From Eutreptiella sp. 'Long Island Sound 2002' (lineage: Eukaryota > Euglenozoa > Euglenophyceae > Eutreptiales > Eutreptiaceae): 64,000 nucleotides of DNA. The notes beneath the pieces are model-generated. The model ran no database searches. It was not told the origin of the DNA and was given only the letters and a program-made list of their open reading frames with translations. The stretch is from contig OZ038395.1 in NCBI GenBank assembly GCA_964036045.1, positions 9,380,288-9,444,287 of the forward strand, given 5' to 3'. The translations under genes were made by a program, and so were the position numbers. This document shows positions 45,575-59,091 of this stretch, one piece after another; position 1 is the stretch's first letter, and every line of letters starts with the position of its first letter.

Positions 45575-46430
45575 TCCTGCCCGCATCCTCTCTGATCCTC
45601 CCCGCATCCTCCACGATCCTCCCCGCATCCTCCCCGCATCCTTCCCGATCCTCGCCGCACCCTCCCCGGTACTCTCCGGAATCCTCCCCGGTCCTCCATG
45701 CATCCTCCCCGATCCTCCCCGCATCCTCCCCGGTCCTCCCCGCATCCTCCCCCATCCTCCCCGCATCCTCCCCGGTCCTCTCCGCATACTCCCCGATCCT
45801 CCCCGCATCCTCCCCGGTCCTCCCCGCATCCTCCCCGCATCCTCCCCGCATCTTCCCCGTATCCTCCCCGCATCCTGCCCGCATCCTCTCTGATCCTCCC
45901 CGCATCCTCCACGATCCTCCCCGCATCCTCCCCGCCTCCTCCCCGCATCCTCCCCGATCCTCCGCGCACCCTCCCCGGTCCTCTCCGCATCCTCCCCGGT
46001 CCTCCCCACTTCCTCCCCGATCCTCCCCGCATCCTCCCCGATCCTCCCCGCATCCTCCCCGGTCCTCCCTACATCCTCCCCGGTCCTCCCCGGTCCTCCC
46101 CGCATCCTCCCCGATCCTGCCCGCATCCTCTCTGATCCTCCCCGCATCCTCCACGATCCTCCCCGCATCCTCCCCGCATCCTCCCCGATCCTCGCCGCAC
46201 CCTCCCCGGTACTCTCCGGAATCCTCCCTGGTCCTCCATGCATCCTCCCCGATTCTCCCCGCATCCGCCCCGGTCCTCCCCGCATCCTCCCCCATCCTCC
46301 CCGCATCGTCCCCGGTCCTCTCCGCATCCTCCCCGATCCTCCCCGCATCCTCCCCGGTCCTCCCCGCATCCTCCCCGCATGCTCCCCGCATCTTCCCCGC
46401 ATCCTCCCCGCATCCTGCCCGCATCCTCTC
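45575..46430. repeat. 540-bp higher-order repeat
   Basis: GGTACTCTCCGGAATCC occurs at about 45,669 and 46,209, exactly 540 bp apart. The preceding TGCCCGCATCCTCTCTGAT and CCTCCACGAT variants are in the same order in both copies. Confidence 0.8.
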
Positions 46431-46949
46431 TAATCCTCCCCGAATCCTCCACGATCCTCCCCGCATCCTCCCCGCCTCCTCCCCGGTCCTCTCCGCATCC
46501 TCCCCGATCCTCCCCGCACCCTCCCCGGTCCTCTCCGCATCCTCCCCGGTCCTCCCCGCATCCTCCCCGATCCTCCCCGCATCCTCCCCGATCCTCCCCG
46601 CATCCTCCCCGGTCCTCCCCGCATCCTCCCCGGTCCTCCCCGCATCCTCCTTGGTCCTCCCCGCATCCTCCCCGATCCTCCCCGCACCCTCGCCGATCCT
46701 CCCCGCATCCTCCCCGGTCCTCCCCGCATCCCCCCCGGTTCTCCCCGATCCTCCCCGGTCCTCCACGCATCCTCCCCGGTCCTCCCCGCATCCTCCCCGG
46801 TCCTCCCGGCATCCTCCCCGGTCCTCCCCGCATCCTTCCCGGTCCTCCCCGCATCCCCCCCCGGTCCTCCCCGCATCCTCCCCGGTCCTCCCCGCATCCC
46901 CCCTGGTCCTCCCTGCATCCTCCCCGGTCCTCCCCGCATCCTCCCCGCA

Positions 46950-48081
46950 TCCTCCCCGATCCTCCCCGCATCCTCCCCGGTCCTCCCCCCATCCTCCCCG
47001 ATCCTCCCCGCATCCTCCCCGATCCTCCCCGCATCCTCCCCGCATCCTGCCCGCATCCTCCCCCGTCCTCTCCGCATCCTCCCTGATCCTCCCCGCACCC
47101 TCCCCGGTCCTCCCCGCGTCCTCCCCGCATCCTCCCCGCATCCTCCCCGCATCCTCCCCGATCGTCCCCGCACCCTCCCCGATCCTCCCCGCATCATCTC
47201 CGGTCCTCCCCGCATCCTCCCCGATCCTCCCCGCATCCTCCTCGGTCCTCGCCGCATCCTCCCCGCATCCTCCCCGCATCCTCCCCGCATCCTCCCCGAT
47301 CCTCCCCGCATCCTCCCCGATCCTCCCCACATCCTCTCCGGTCCTCCCCGCATCCTCCCCGATCCTCCCTGCATCCTCCCCGGTCCTCCCCGCATCCTCC
47401 CCGGTCCTCCCCGCATCCTCCCCGGTCCTCCCCGCATCCTCCCCGATCCTCCCCGCATCCTCCTCGGTCCTCCCCGCATCCTCCCCGCATCCTCCCCGCA
47501 TCCTCCCCGCATCCTCCCCGCATCCTCCCCGCATCCTCCCCGCATCCTCCCCGATCCTCCCCGCATCCTCCCCGATCCTCCCCCCATCCTCTCCGGTCCT
47601 CCCCGCATCCTCCCCGATCCTCCCCGCATCCTCTCCGGTCCTCCCCGCATCCTCAGCGGTCCTCCCCGCATCCTCCCTGGTCTTCCCCACATCCTCCCCG
47701 ATCCTCCCCGCATCCTCCCCGGTCCTCCCTGCATCCTCCCCGGTCCTCCCCGCATCCTCCCCGCATCCTCCCCGATCCTCCCCGCATCCTCCCCGGTCCT
47801 CCCCCCATCCTCCCCGATCCTCCCCGCATCCTCCCCGATCCTCCCCGCATCCTCCCCGCATCCTGCCCGCATCCTCCCCCGTCCTCTCCGCATCCTCCCT
47901 GATCCTCCCCCCATCCTCTCCGGTCCTCCCCGCATCCTCCCCGATCCTCCCCGCATCCTCTCCGGTCCTCCCCGCATCCTCAGCGGTCCTCCCCGCATCC
48001 TCCCTGGTCTTCCCCACATCCTCCCCGATCCTCCCCGCATCCTCCCCGGTCCTCCCTGCATCCTCCCCGGTCCTCCCCGCA
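46950..48081. repeat. 1,132-bp higher-order repeat, copy 1
   Basis: Landmarks recur 1,132 bp later: a six-C CCTCCCCCCATCC (46,982/48,114), ATCGTCCCCGC (47,161/48,293), the CATCATCTCCGG site (47,190/48,322) and CCTGGTCTTCC (47,676/48,808). A shorter related copy follows about 730 bp after the second. Confidence 0.85.
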
Positions 48082-49213
48082 TCCTCCCCGATCCTCCCCG
48101 CATCCTCCCCGGTCCTCCCCCCATCCTCCCCGATCCTCCCCGCATCCTCCCCGATCCTCCCCGCATCCTCCCCGCATCCTGCCCGCATCCTCCCCCGTCC
48201 TCTCCGCATCCTCCCTGATCCTCCCCGCACCCTCCCCGGTCCTCCCCGCGTCCTCCCCGCATCCTCCCCGCATCCTCCCCGCATCCTCCCCGATCGTCCC
48301 CGCACCCTCCCCGATCCTCCCCGCATCATCTCCGGTCCTCCCCGCATCCTCCCCGATCCTCCCCGCATCCTCCTCGGTCCTCGCCGCATCCTCCCCGCAT
48401 CCTCCCCGCATCCTCCCCGCATCCTCCCCGATCCTCCCCGCATCCTCCCCGATCCTCCCCACATCCTCTCCGGTCCTCCCCGCATCCTCCCCGATCCTCC
48501 CTGCATCCTCCCCGGTCCTCCCCGCATCCTCCCCGGTCCTCCCCGCATCCTCCCCGGTCCTCCCCGCATCCTCCCCGATCCTCCCCGCATCCTCCTCGGT
48601 CCTCCCCGCATCCTCCCCGCATCCTCCCCGCATCCTCCCCGCATCCTCCCCGCATCCTCCCCGCATCCTCCCCGCATCCTCCCCGATCCTCCCCGCATCC
48701 TCCCCGATCCTCCCCCCATCCTCTCCGGTCCTCCCCGCATCCTCCCCGATCCTCCCCGCATCCTCTCCGGTCCTCCCCGCATCCTCAGCGGTCCTCCCCG
48801 CATCCTCCCTGGTCTTCCCCACATCCTCCCCGATCCTCCCCGCATCCTCCCCGGTCCTCCCTGCATCCTCCCCCATCCTCCCCGCATCCTCCCCGGTCCT
48901 CTCCGCATCCTCCCCGATCCTCCCCGCATCCTCCCCGATCCTCCCCGCATCCTCCCCGCATCCTGCCCGCATCCTCCCCCGTCCTCTCCGCATCCTCCCT
49001 GATCCTCCCCGCACCCTCCCCGGTCCTCCCCGCACCCTCCCCGATCCTCCCCGCATCATCTCCGGTCCTCCCCGCATCCTCCCCGATCCTCCCCGCATCC
49101 TCCTCGGTCCTCGCCGCATCCTCCCCGCATCCTCCCCGCATCCTCCCCGCATCCTCCCCGATCCTCCCCGCATCCTCCCCGATCCTCCCCACATCCTCTC
49201 CGGTCCTCCCCGC
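48082..49213. repeat. 1,132-bp higher-order repeat, copy 2
   Basis: Tandem partner of 46,950-48,081. A 330-bp stretch (48,326-48,655) gives the same six-frame translation as 47,194-47,523, so little divergence has built up. Confidence 0.85.
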
Positions 49214-52200
49214 ATCCTCCCCGATCCTCCCTGCATCCTCCCCGGTCCTCCCCGCATCCTCCCCGGTCCTCCCCGCATCCTCCCCGGTCCTCCCCGCATC
49301 CTCCCCGATCCTCCCCGCATCCTCCCCGCATCCTCCCCGCATCCTCCCCGCATCCTCCCCGCATCCTCCCCGCATCCTCCCCGCATCCTCCCCGCATCCT
49401 CCCCGCATCCTCCCCGCATCCTCCCCGATCCTCCCCCCATCCTCTCCGGTCCTCCCCGCATCCTCCCCGATCCTCCCCGCATCCTCTCCGGTCCTCCCCG
49501 CATCCTCAGCGGTCCTCCCCGCATCCTCCCTGGTCTTCCCCACATCCTCCCCGATCCTCCCCGCATCCTCCCCGGTCCTCCCTGCATCCTCCCCCATCCT
49601 CCCCGCATCCTCCCCGGTCCTCTCCGCATCCTCCCCGATCCTCCCCGCATCCTCCCCGATCCTACCCGCATCCTCCCCGGTCCTTCCCGCATCCTTCCCG
49701 GTCCTCCCCGCATCCCCCCCGGTCCTCCCCGCATCCTCCCCGGTCCTCCCCGCATCCCCCCTGGTCCTCCCTGCATCCTCCCCGGTCCTCCCGTCATCCT
49801 CCCCGATCCTCCCCGCATCCTCCCCGATCCTCCCCGCATCCTCTCCGCTCCTCCCCCCATCCTCCCCGATCCTCCCCGATCCTCCCCGCATCCTCCCTGG
49901 TCCTCCCCGCATCCTCCCCGATCCTCCCCGCATCCTCCTCGGTCCTCCCCGCATCCTCCCCGCATCCTCCCCGCATCCTCCCCGCATCCTCCCCGATCCT
50001 CCCCGAATCCTCCCCCCATCCTCTCCGGTCCTCCCCGCATCCTCCCCGATCCTCCCCGCATCCTCACCGGTCCTCCCCGCATCCTCCCCGGTCCTCCCCG
50101 CATCCTCCCTGGTCTTCCCCACATCGTCCCCGATCCTCCCCGCATCCTCCCCGGTCCTCCCCGCATCCTCCCCCATACTCCCCGCATCCTCCCCGGTCCT
50201 CGCCGCATCCTCCCCGGTCCTCCCTGCATCCTCCCCGGTCCTCCCCGCATCCTCCCCGGTCCTTCCCGCATCCTTCCCGGTCCTCCCCGCATCCCCCCCG
50301 GTCCTCCCCGCATCCTCCCCGGTCCTCCCCGCATCCCCCCTGGTCCTCCCCGCATCCTCCCCGGTCCTCCCCCCATCCTCCCCGATCCTCCCCGCATCCT
50401 CCCTGCATCCTCCCCGGTCCTCCCCGCATCCTCCCCGCATCCTCCCCCGTCCTCTCCGCATCCTCCCTGATCCTCCCCGCATCCTCCCCGATCCTCCCCG
50501 CACCCTCCCCGGTCTTCCCTGCATCCTTCGCGCATCCTCCCCGCATCCTCCCCGCATCCTCCTCGATCCTCCCCGCATCCTCCCCCGTCCTCTCCGCATC
50601 CTCCCTGATCCTCCCCGCATCGTCCCCGGTCCTCCCCGCACCCTCCCCGGTCCTCCCCGCATCCTCCCCGCATCCTCCCCGCATCCTCCCCGCATCCTCC
50701 CCGATCCTCCCCGCATCCTCCCCGATCCTCCTAGCATCCTCTCCGGTCCTCCCCGCATCCTCCCCGATCCTCCCCGCATCCTCCCCGGTCCTCCCTGCAT
50801 CCTCCCCGGTCCTCGCCGCATCCTCCCCGGTCCTCCCCGCATCCTCCCCGATCCTCCCCGCATCCTCCCCGGTCCTCCCCGCATCCTCCCCGATCCTCCC
50901 CGCATCCTCTCTGATCCTCCCCGCATCCTCCCCGGTCCTCGCCGCATCCTCCCCGGCCCTCCCTACATCCTCCCCGATCCTCCCCGCATCCTCCCCGGTC
51001 CTCGCCGCATCCTCCCCGGTCCTCCCTACATCCTCCCCGGTCCTCCCCGCATCCTCCCCGGTCCTCCCCGCATCCTCCCCGATCCTGCCCGCATCCTCTC
51101 TGATCCTCCCCGCATCCTCCACGATCATCCCCGCATCCTCCCCGCATCCTCCCCGATCCTCCCCGCACCCTCCCCGGTACTCTCCGCATCCTCCCCGGTC
51201 CTCCATGCATCCTCCCCGATCCTCCCCGCATCCTCCCCGGTCCTCCCCGCATCCTCCCCCATCCTCCCCGCATCCTCCCCGGTCCTCTCCGCATCCTCCC
51301 CGATCCTCCCCGCATCCTCCCCGGTCCTTCCCGCATCCTCCGCGGTCCTCCGCTCATCCTCCCCGCATCCTCATCCTCCCCGCATCCTCCCCGCATCCTG
51401 CCCGCATCCTCTCTGATCCTCCCCGCATCCTCCACGATCCTCCCCGAATCCTCCCCGCTTCCTCCCCGATCCTCCCCGCACCCTCCCCGGTCCTCCCTGC
51501 ATCCTCCCCGATCCTCCCCGCATCCTCACCGGTCCTCCCCGCATCCTCCCCCATCCTCCCCGCATCCTCTCTGATCCTCCCTACATCCTCCCCGGTCCTC
51601 CCCCCATCCTCCCCGATCCTTCACGCATCCTTCCCGGTCCTCCCCGCATCCTCCCCGGTCCTCCCCGCATCCTCCCCGGTCCTCCCCGCATCCGCCCTGG
51701 TCCTCCCTGCATCCTCCCCGGTCCTCCCCGCATCCTCCCCGATCCTCCCCGCATCCTCCCCGGTCCTCACCGCATCCTCCCCGGTCCTCCCCGCATCCTC
51801 CCTGCATCCTCCCCGGTCCTCCCCGCATCCTCCCCGATCCTCCCCACATCCTCCCCGATCCTCCCCGCACCCTCCCCGGTCTTCCCCGCATCCTTCCCGC
51901 ATCCTCCCCGCATCCTCCCCGCATCCTCCCCGATCCTCCCCGCATCCCCCCCGTCCTCTCCGCATCCTCCCTGATCCTCCCCGCATCGTCCCCGGTCCTC
52001 CCCGCACCCTCCCCGGTCCTCCCCGCATCCTCCCCGCATCCTCCCCGCATCCTCCCCGCATCCTCCCCGATCCTCCCCGCATCCTCCCCGATCCTCCTGG
52101 CATCCTCTCCGGTCCTCCCCGCATCCTCCCCGATCCTCCCCGCATCCTCCCCGGTCCTCCCTGCATCCTCCCCGGTCCTCGCCGCATCCTCCCTGGTCCT

Positions 52201-55200
52201 CCCCGCATCCTCCCCGATCCTCCCCGCATCCTCCCCGGTCCTCCCCGCATCCTCCCCGATCCTCCCCGCATCCTCTCTGATCCTCCCCGCATCCCCCCCC
52301 GGTCCTCGCCGCATCCTCCCCGGTCCTCCCTATGTCCTCCCCGATCCTCCCCGCATCGTCCCCGGTCCTCGCCGCATCCTCCCCGGTCCTCCCTAAATCC
52401 TCCCCGGTCCTCCCCGCATCCTCCCCGGTCCTCCCCGCATCCTCCCCGATCCTGCCCGCATCCTCTCTGATCCTCCCCGCATCCTCCACGATCCTCCCCG
52501 CATCCTCCCCGCATCCTCCCCGATCCTCCCCGCACCCTCCCCGGTACTCTCCGCATCCTCCCCGGTCCGCCATGCATCCTCCCCGATCCTCCCAGCATCC
52601 TCCCCGGTCCTCCCCGCATCCTCCCCCATCCTCCCCGCATCCTCCCCGGTCCTCTCCGCATCCTCCCCGATCCTCCCCGCATCCTCCCCGGTCCTCCCCG
52701 CATCCTCCGCGGTCCTCCCCGCATCCTCCCCGCATCCTCATCCTCCCCGCATCCTCCCCGCATCCTGCCCGCATCCTCTCTGATCCTCCCCGCATCCTCC
52801 ACGATCCTCCCCGAGTCCTCCCCGCATCCTCCCCGCATCCTCCCCGAACCTCCACGCACCCTCCCCGGTCCTCTCCGCATCCTCCCCGATCCTCCCCGCA
52901 TCCTCCCCAATCCTCCCCGCATCCTCCGCGGTCCTCCTCGCATCCTCCCCGCATCCTCCCCGTTCCTCCCCGCATCCTCCCGGTCCTCCCTGCATCCTCC
53001 CCGATCCTCCCCGCATCCTCCCCGATCCTCCCCGGTCCTCCCCGGTCCTCCCCGCATTCTCCCCGGTCCTCGCCGAATCCTCCCTGCATCCTCCCCGCAT
53101 CCTCCCCGATCCTCCCCGCATCCTCCCCGGTCCTCCCCGCATCCTCCCCGGTCCTCGCCGCATCCTCCCCGGTCCTCCCCGCATCCTCCCCGGTCCTCCC
53201 CGCATCCTCCCCGGTCCTCCCCGCATCCTCCTCGATCCTCCCCGCATCCTCCACGATCCTCCCCGCATCCTCCCCGCACCCTCCCCGGTACTCTCCGCAT
53301 CCTCCCCGGTCCTCCATGCATCCTCCCCGATCCTCCCCGCATCCTCCCCGGTCCTCCCCGCATCCTCCCCCATCCTCCCCGCATCCTCCCCGGTCCTCCC
53401 CACATCCTCCCCGATCCTCCCCGCATCCTCCCCGGTCCTCCCCGCATCCTCCGCGGTCCTCCCCGCATCCTCCGCGCATCCTCCCCGCATCCTCCCCGCA
53501 TCCTCCCCGCATCCTCCCCGCATCCTCCCCGCATCCTCTCTGATCCTCCCCGCATCCTCCACGATCCTCCCCGAATGCTCGCCGCATCCTCCCCGCATCC
53601 TCCCCGATCCTCCCCACACCCTCCCCGGTCCTCTCCGCATCCTCCCCGGTCCTCCCCGCATCCTTCCCCATCCTCCCCGCATCCTCCCCGGTCCTCTCCG
53701 CATCCTCCCCGATCCTCCCCGCATCCTCCCCAATCCTCCCCGCATCCTCCGCGGTCCTCCTCGCATCCTCCCCGCATACTCCCCGATCCTCCCCGCATCC
53801 TCCCGGTCCTCCCCGCATCCTCCCCGATCCTCCCCGCATCCTCCCCGATCCTCCCCGATCCTCCCCGGTCCTCCCCGCATCCTCCCCGCATCCTCCCCGC
53901 ATCCTCCCCGATCCTCCACGCATCCTCCCCGGTCCTCCCCGCATCCTCCCCGGTCCTCGCCGCATCCTCCCCGGTCCTCCCTGCATCCTCGCCGGTCCTC
54001 CCCGCATCCTCCCCGGTCCTTCCCGCATCCTTCCCGGTCCTCCCCGCATCCCCCCCGGTCCTCCCCGCATCCTCCCCGGTCCTCCCCGCATCCCCCCTGG
54101 TCCTCCCTGCATCCTCCCCGGTCCTCCCCGCATCCTCCCCGCTCCTCCCCCCATCCTCCCCGATCCTCCCCGCATACTCCCCGGTCCTCCCCACACCCTC
54201 CCCGGTCCTCCCCGCATCCTTCCCGCATCCTCCCCGCATCCTCCCCGCATCCTCCCCGGTCCTCCCCGCATCCTCCCCGCATCCTGCACGCATCCTCTCT
54301 GATCCTCCCCGCATCCTCCACGATCCTCCCCGAATCCTCCCCGCATCCTCCCCACATCCTCCCCGATCCTCCCCGCACCCTCCCCGGTCCTCTCCGCATC
54401 CTCCCCGGTCCTCCCCGCATCCTCCCCCATCCTCCCCGCATCCTGCCCGGTCCGCTCCGCATCCTCCCCGGTCCTCCCCGCATCCTCCCCAATCCTCCCC
54501 GCATCCTCCGCGGTCCTCCTCGCATCCTCCCCGCGTACTCCCCGATCCTCCCCGCATCCTCCCGGTCCTCCCCGCATCCTCCCCGATCCTCCCCGCATCC
54601 TCCCCGATCCTCCCCGATCCTCCCCGCATCCTCCCCGGTCCTCCCCGCATCCTGCCCGCATCCTCCCCGCATCCTCCCCGCATCCTCCCCGCATCCTCCC
54701 CGGTCCTCCCCGCATCCTCCCCGGTCCTCGCCGCATCCTCCCCGGTCCTCCCTGCATCCTCCCCGGTCCTCCCCGCATCCTCCCCGGTCCTTCCCGCATC
54801 CTTCCCGGTCCTCCCCGCATCCCCCCGGTCCTCCCCGCATCCTCCCCGGTCCTCCCCGCATCCCCCCTGGTCCTCCCTGCATCCTCCCCGGTCCTCCCCG
54901 CATCCTCCCCGATCCTCCCCGCATCCTCCCCGATCCCCCCCGCATCCTCCCCGCTCCTCCCCCCATCCTCCCCGATCCTCCCCGCATCCTCCCTGCATCC
55001 TCTCCGGTCCTCCCCGCATCCTCCCCGATCCTCCCCGCATCCTCCCCCGTCCTGTCCGCATCCTCTCTGATCCTCCCCGCATCGTCCCCGGTCCTCCCCG
55101 CACCCTCCCCGCATCCTTCCCGCATCCTCCCCGCATCCTCCCCGATCCTCCCCGCATCCTCCCCCGTCCTCTCCGCATCCTCCCTGATCCTCCCCGCATC

Positions 55201-58200
55201 CTCCCCGGTCCTCCCCGCACCCTCCCCGGTCCTCCCCGCATCGTCCCCGCATCGTCCCCGCATCCTCCCCGCATCCTCCCAGCATCCTCTCCGGTCCTCT
55301 CCGCATCCTCCCCGATCCTCCCCGCATCCTCCCCGGTCCTCCCTGCATCCTCCCCGGTCCTCCCCGCATCCTCCCTGGTCCTCCCCGCATCCTCCCCGAT
55401 CCTCCCCGCATCCTCCCCGATCCTCCACGCATCCTCCCCGATACTCCCCGTATCCACTTTGATCCTCCCTGCATCCTCCCCGATCCTCGCCGCATCCTCC
55501 CCGGTCCTCGCCGCATCCTCCCCGGTCCTCCCTACATCCTCCCCGGTCCTCCCCGCATCCTCCCCGGTCCTCCCCGCATCCTCCCCGATCCAGCCCGCAT
55601 CCTCTCTGATCCTCCCCGCATCCTCCACGATCCTCCCCGAATCCTCCCCGCATCCTCCCCGATCCTCCCCGCACCCTCCCGGGTACTCTCCGCATCCTCC
55701 CCGGTCCTCCATGCATCCTCCCCGATCCTCCCCGCATCCTCCCCGGTCCTCCCCGCATCCTCCCCCATCCTCCGCGCATCCTCCCCGGTCCTCTCCGCAT
55801 CCTCCCCGATCCTCCCCGCATCCTCCCCGGTCCTCCCCGCATCCTCCGCGGTCCTCCCCGCATCCTCCCCGCATCCTCCCCGCATCCTCCCCGCATCCTC
55901 CCTGCATCCTGCCCGCATCCTCTCTGATCCTCCCCGCATCCTCCACGATCCTCCCCGCATCCTCCCCGCATCCTCCCCGCATCCTCCCCGATCCTCCCCG
56001 CACCCTCCCCGGTCCTCTGCGCATCCTCCCCGGTCCTCCCTGCATCCTCCCTGATCCTCCCCGCATCCTCCCCGGTCCTCCCCGCACCCTCCCCGGTCCT
56101 CCCCGCATCCTCCCCGCATCCTCCCCGCATCCTCCCCGCATCCTCCCCGATCCTCCCCGCATCCTCCCCGATCCTCCCCGCATCCTCTCCGGTCCTCCCC
56201 GCATCCTCCCCGATCCTCCCCGCATCCTCCCCGGTCCTCCCCGCATCCTCCCCGATCCTCCCCGCATCCTCCCCCATCCTCCCCGCATCCACTTTGATCC
56301 TCCCTGCATCCTCCCCGATCCTCCCCGCATCCTCCCCGATCCTCGCCGCATCCTCCCCGGTCCTCGCCGCATCCTCCCCGGTCCTCCCTACATCCTCCCC
56401 GGTCCTCCCCGCATCCGCCCCGGTCCTCCCCGCATCCTCCCCGATCCAGCCCGCATCCTCTGTGATCCTCCCCGCATCCTCCACGATCCTCCCCGAATCC
56501 ACCCCGCATCCTCCCCGATCCTCCCCGCACCCTCCCGGGTACTCTCCGCATCCTCCCCGGTCCTCCATGCATCCTCCCCGATCCTCCCCGCATCCTCCCC
56601 GGTCCTCCCCGCATCCTCCTTGATCCTCCCCGCATCCTCCCCGGTCCTCTCCGCATCCTCCCCGATCCTCCCCGCATCCTCCCCGGTCCTCCCCGCATCC
56701 TCCGCGGTCCTCCCTGCATCCTCCCCGCATCCTCCCCGCATCCTCCCCGCATCCTCCCTGCATCCTGCCCGCATCCTCTCTGATCCTCCCCGCATCCTCC
56801 ACGATCCTCCCCGCATCCTCCCTGCATCCTCCCCGCATCCTCCCCGATCCTCCCCGCACCCTCCCCGGTCCTCTCCGCATCCTCCCCGGTCCTCCCTGCA
56901 TCCTCCCCGATCCTCCCCGCATCCTCCCCGGTCCTCCCCGCATCCTCCCCCATCCTCCCCGCATCCTCCCCGCTCCTCCCCGCATCCTCCCCGATCCTCC
57001 CCGCATCCTCCCCAATCCTCCCCGCATCCACCGCGGTCCTCCCCGCATCCTCCCCGCATACTCCCCGATCCTCCCCGCATCCTCCCGGTCCTCCCCGGTC
57101 CTCCCCGCATCCTCCCCGCTCCTCCCCGCATCCTCCTTGCATCCTCCCCGCATCCTCCCCGATCCTCCCCGCATCCTCCCCGGTCCTCCACGCATCCTCC
57201 CCGATCCTCCCCGATCCTCCCCGCATCCTCCCAGCATCCTCCCCTATCCTCCCCGATCTCCCCGGTCCTCCCCGCATCCTCCCCGGTCCTCCCCGCATCC
57301 TCCCCGGTCCTCCCCGCATCCTCCCCGGTCCTCCCCGCATCCTCCCCGGTCCTCCCCGCATCCTCCCCGGTCCTCCCCGCATCCTCCCCGGTTCTCCCCG
57401 CATCCTCCCCGGTTCTCCCTGCATCCTCCCCGGTCCTCCCCGCATCCTCCCCGGTCCTCCCCGCATCCCCCCGGGTCCTCCCCGCATCCTCCCCGGTCCT
57501 CCCCGCATCCTCCCCGCATCCTCCCCGGTCCTCCCCGCATCCTTCCCGGTCTTCCCCGCATCCTCCCCGATCCTCCCCGCATCCTCCCCGCATCCTCCCC
57601 GCATCCTCCCCGATCCTCCCCGCATCCTCCCCTATCCTCCCCGCATGCTCCCCGATCCTCCCCGCATCCTCCCCGATCCTCCCCGCATCCTCCCCGGTCC
57701 TCCCCGCATCCTCCCCGATCCTCCCTGCATCCTCCCCGGTCCTCCCCCCATCCTCCCCGGTCCTCCCCGCATCCTCCCCGGTCCTCCCCGCATCCTCCCC
57801 GGTCCTCCACGCATCCTCCCCGGTCCGACCCGCATCCTCCCCGATCCTCCCCGCATCCTCCCCGGTCCTCCCCGCATCCTCCCCGGTCCTCCACGCATCC
57901 TCCCCGGTCCTCCCCGCATTCTCCCCGGTGCTCCCCGGATCCTCCCCGATCCTCCCCGCATCCTCCCCGGTCCGCCCCGCATCCTCCCCGGTCCTCCCTG
58001 CATCCTCCCCGATTCTCCCCGCATCTTCCCCGATCATCCCCGCATCCTCCCCGATCCTCCCCGCATCCTCCCCGGTCCACCCCGCATCCTCCCCGATTCT
58101 CCCCGAATCCTCCCCGTTCCTCCCCACATCCTCCCCGGTCCTCCCCGCATCCTCCCCGGTCCTCCCCGCATCCTCACAGATCCTCCCCGCATCCTCCCCG

Positions 58201-58628
58201 GTCCTCCCCGCATCCTCCCCGGTCCTCCCCGCATCCTCCCCGGTACTCCCCGCATCCTCCCCGATCCTCCCCGCATCCTCCCCGGTCCTCCCCGCATCCT
58301 CCCCGATTCTCCCCGAATCCTCCCCGTTCCTCCCCACATCCTCCCCGGTCCTCCCCGCATCCTCCCCGGTCCTCCCCGCATCCTCACAGATCCTCCCCGC
58401 ATCCTCCCCGGTCCTCCCCGCATCCTCCCCGGTCCTCCCCGCATCCTCCGCGGTCCTCCCCGCATCCTCCCCGGTACTCCCCGCATCCTCCCCGGTCCTC
58501 CCCGCATCCTCCCCGATCCTCCCCGCATCCTCTCTGAACCTCCCCGCATCCTTGCCGATCCTCCCTGCATCCTCCCCGGTCCTCCCCGATCCTCCCCGGT
58601 CCTCCCCGCATCCCCCCCGGTCCTCCCC

Positions 58629-58662
58629 GATCCTACCCGGCACCCTCCGCATCCCCTGCGGT
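58629..58662. repeat. non-canonical island, copy 7
   Basis: GATCCTACCCGGCACCCTCC followed by GCAT and CCCCTGCGG: a diverged CCCGG-type island, 35 kb from the nearest other copy. Confidence 0.75.
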
Positions 58663-59091
58663 CCTCCCCGCATCCTCCCCGGTCCTCCCCGCATCCTCCC
58701 CGGTCCTCCCCGCATCCTCCGCGGTCCTCCCCGCATCCTCCCCGATCCTCCCTGCATCCTCCCCGGTCCTCCCCGCATCCTCCCCGATCCTCCCCGCATC
58801 CTCCCCGGTCCTCCCCGCATCGTCCCCGGTCCTCCCCGCATCGTCCCCGGTCCTCCCCGCATTCCCCCCGGTCCTCCCCGCATCCTCCCCGGTCCTCCCC
58901 GCATCCTCCCCGGTCCTCCCCGCATCCTCCCCGATTCTCCCCGCATCCTCCCCGGTCCCCCCCGCATCCTCCCCGGTCCTCCCCGCATCCTCCCCGGTCC
59001 TCCCCGCAACCTCCCCGGTCCTCCCCGCATCCTCCCCGGTCCTCCCCGCATCCTCCCCGGTCCTCCCCGCATCCTCCCCGGTCCTCCCCGC

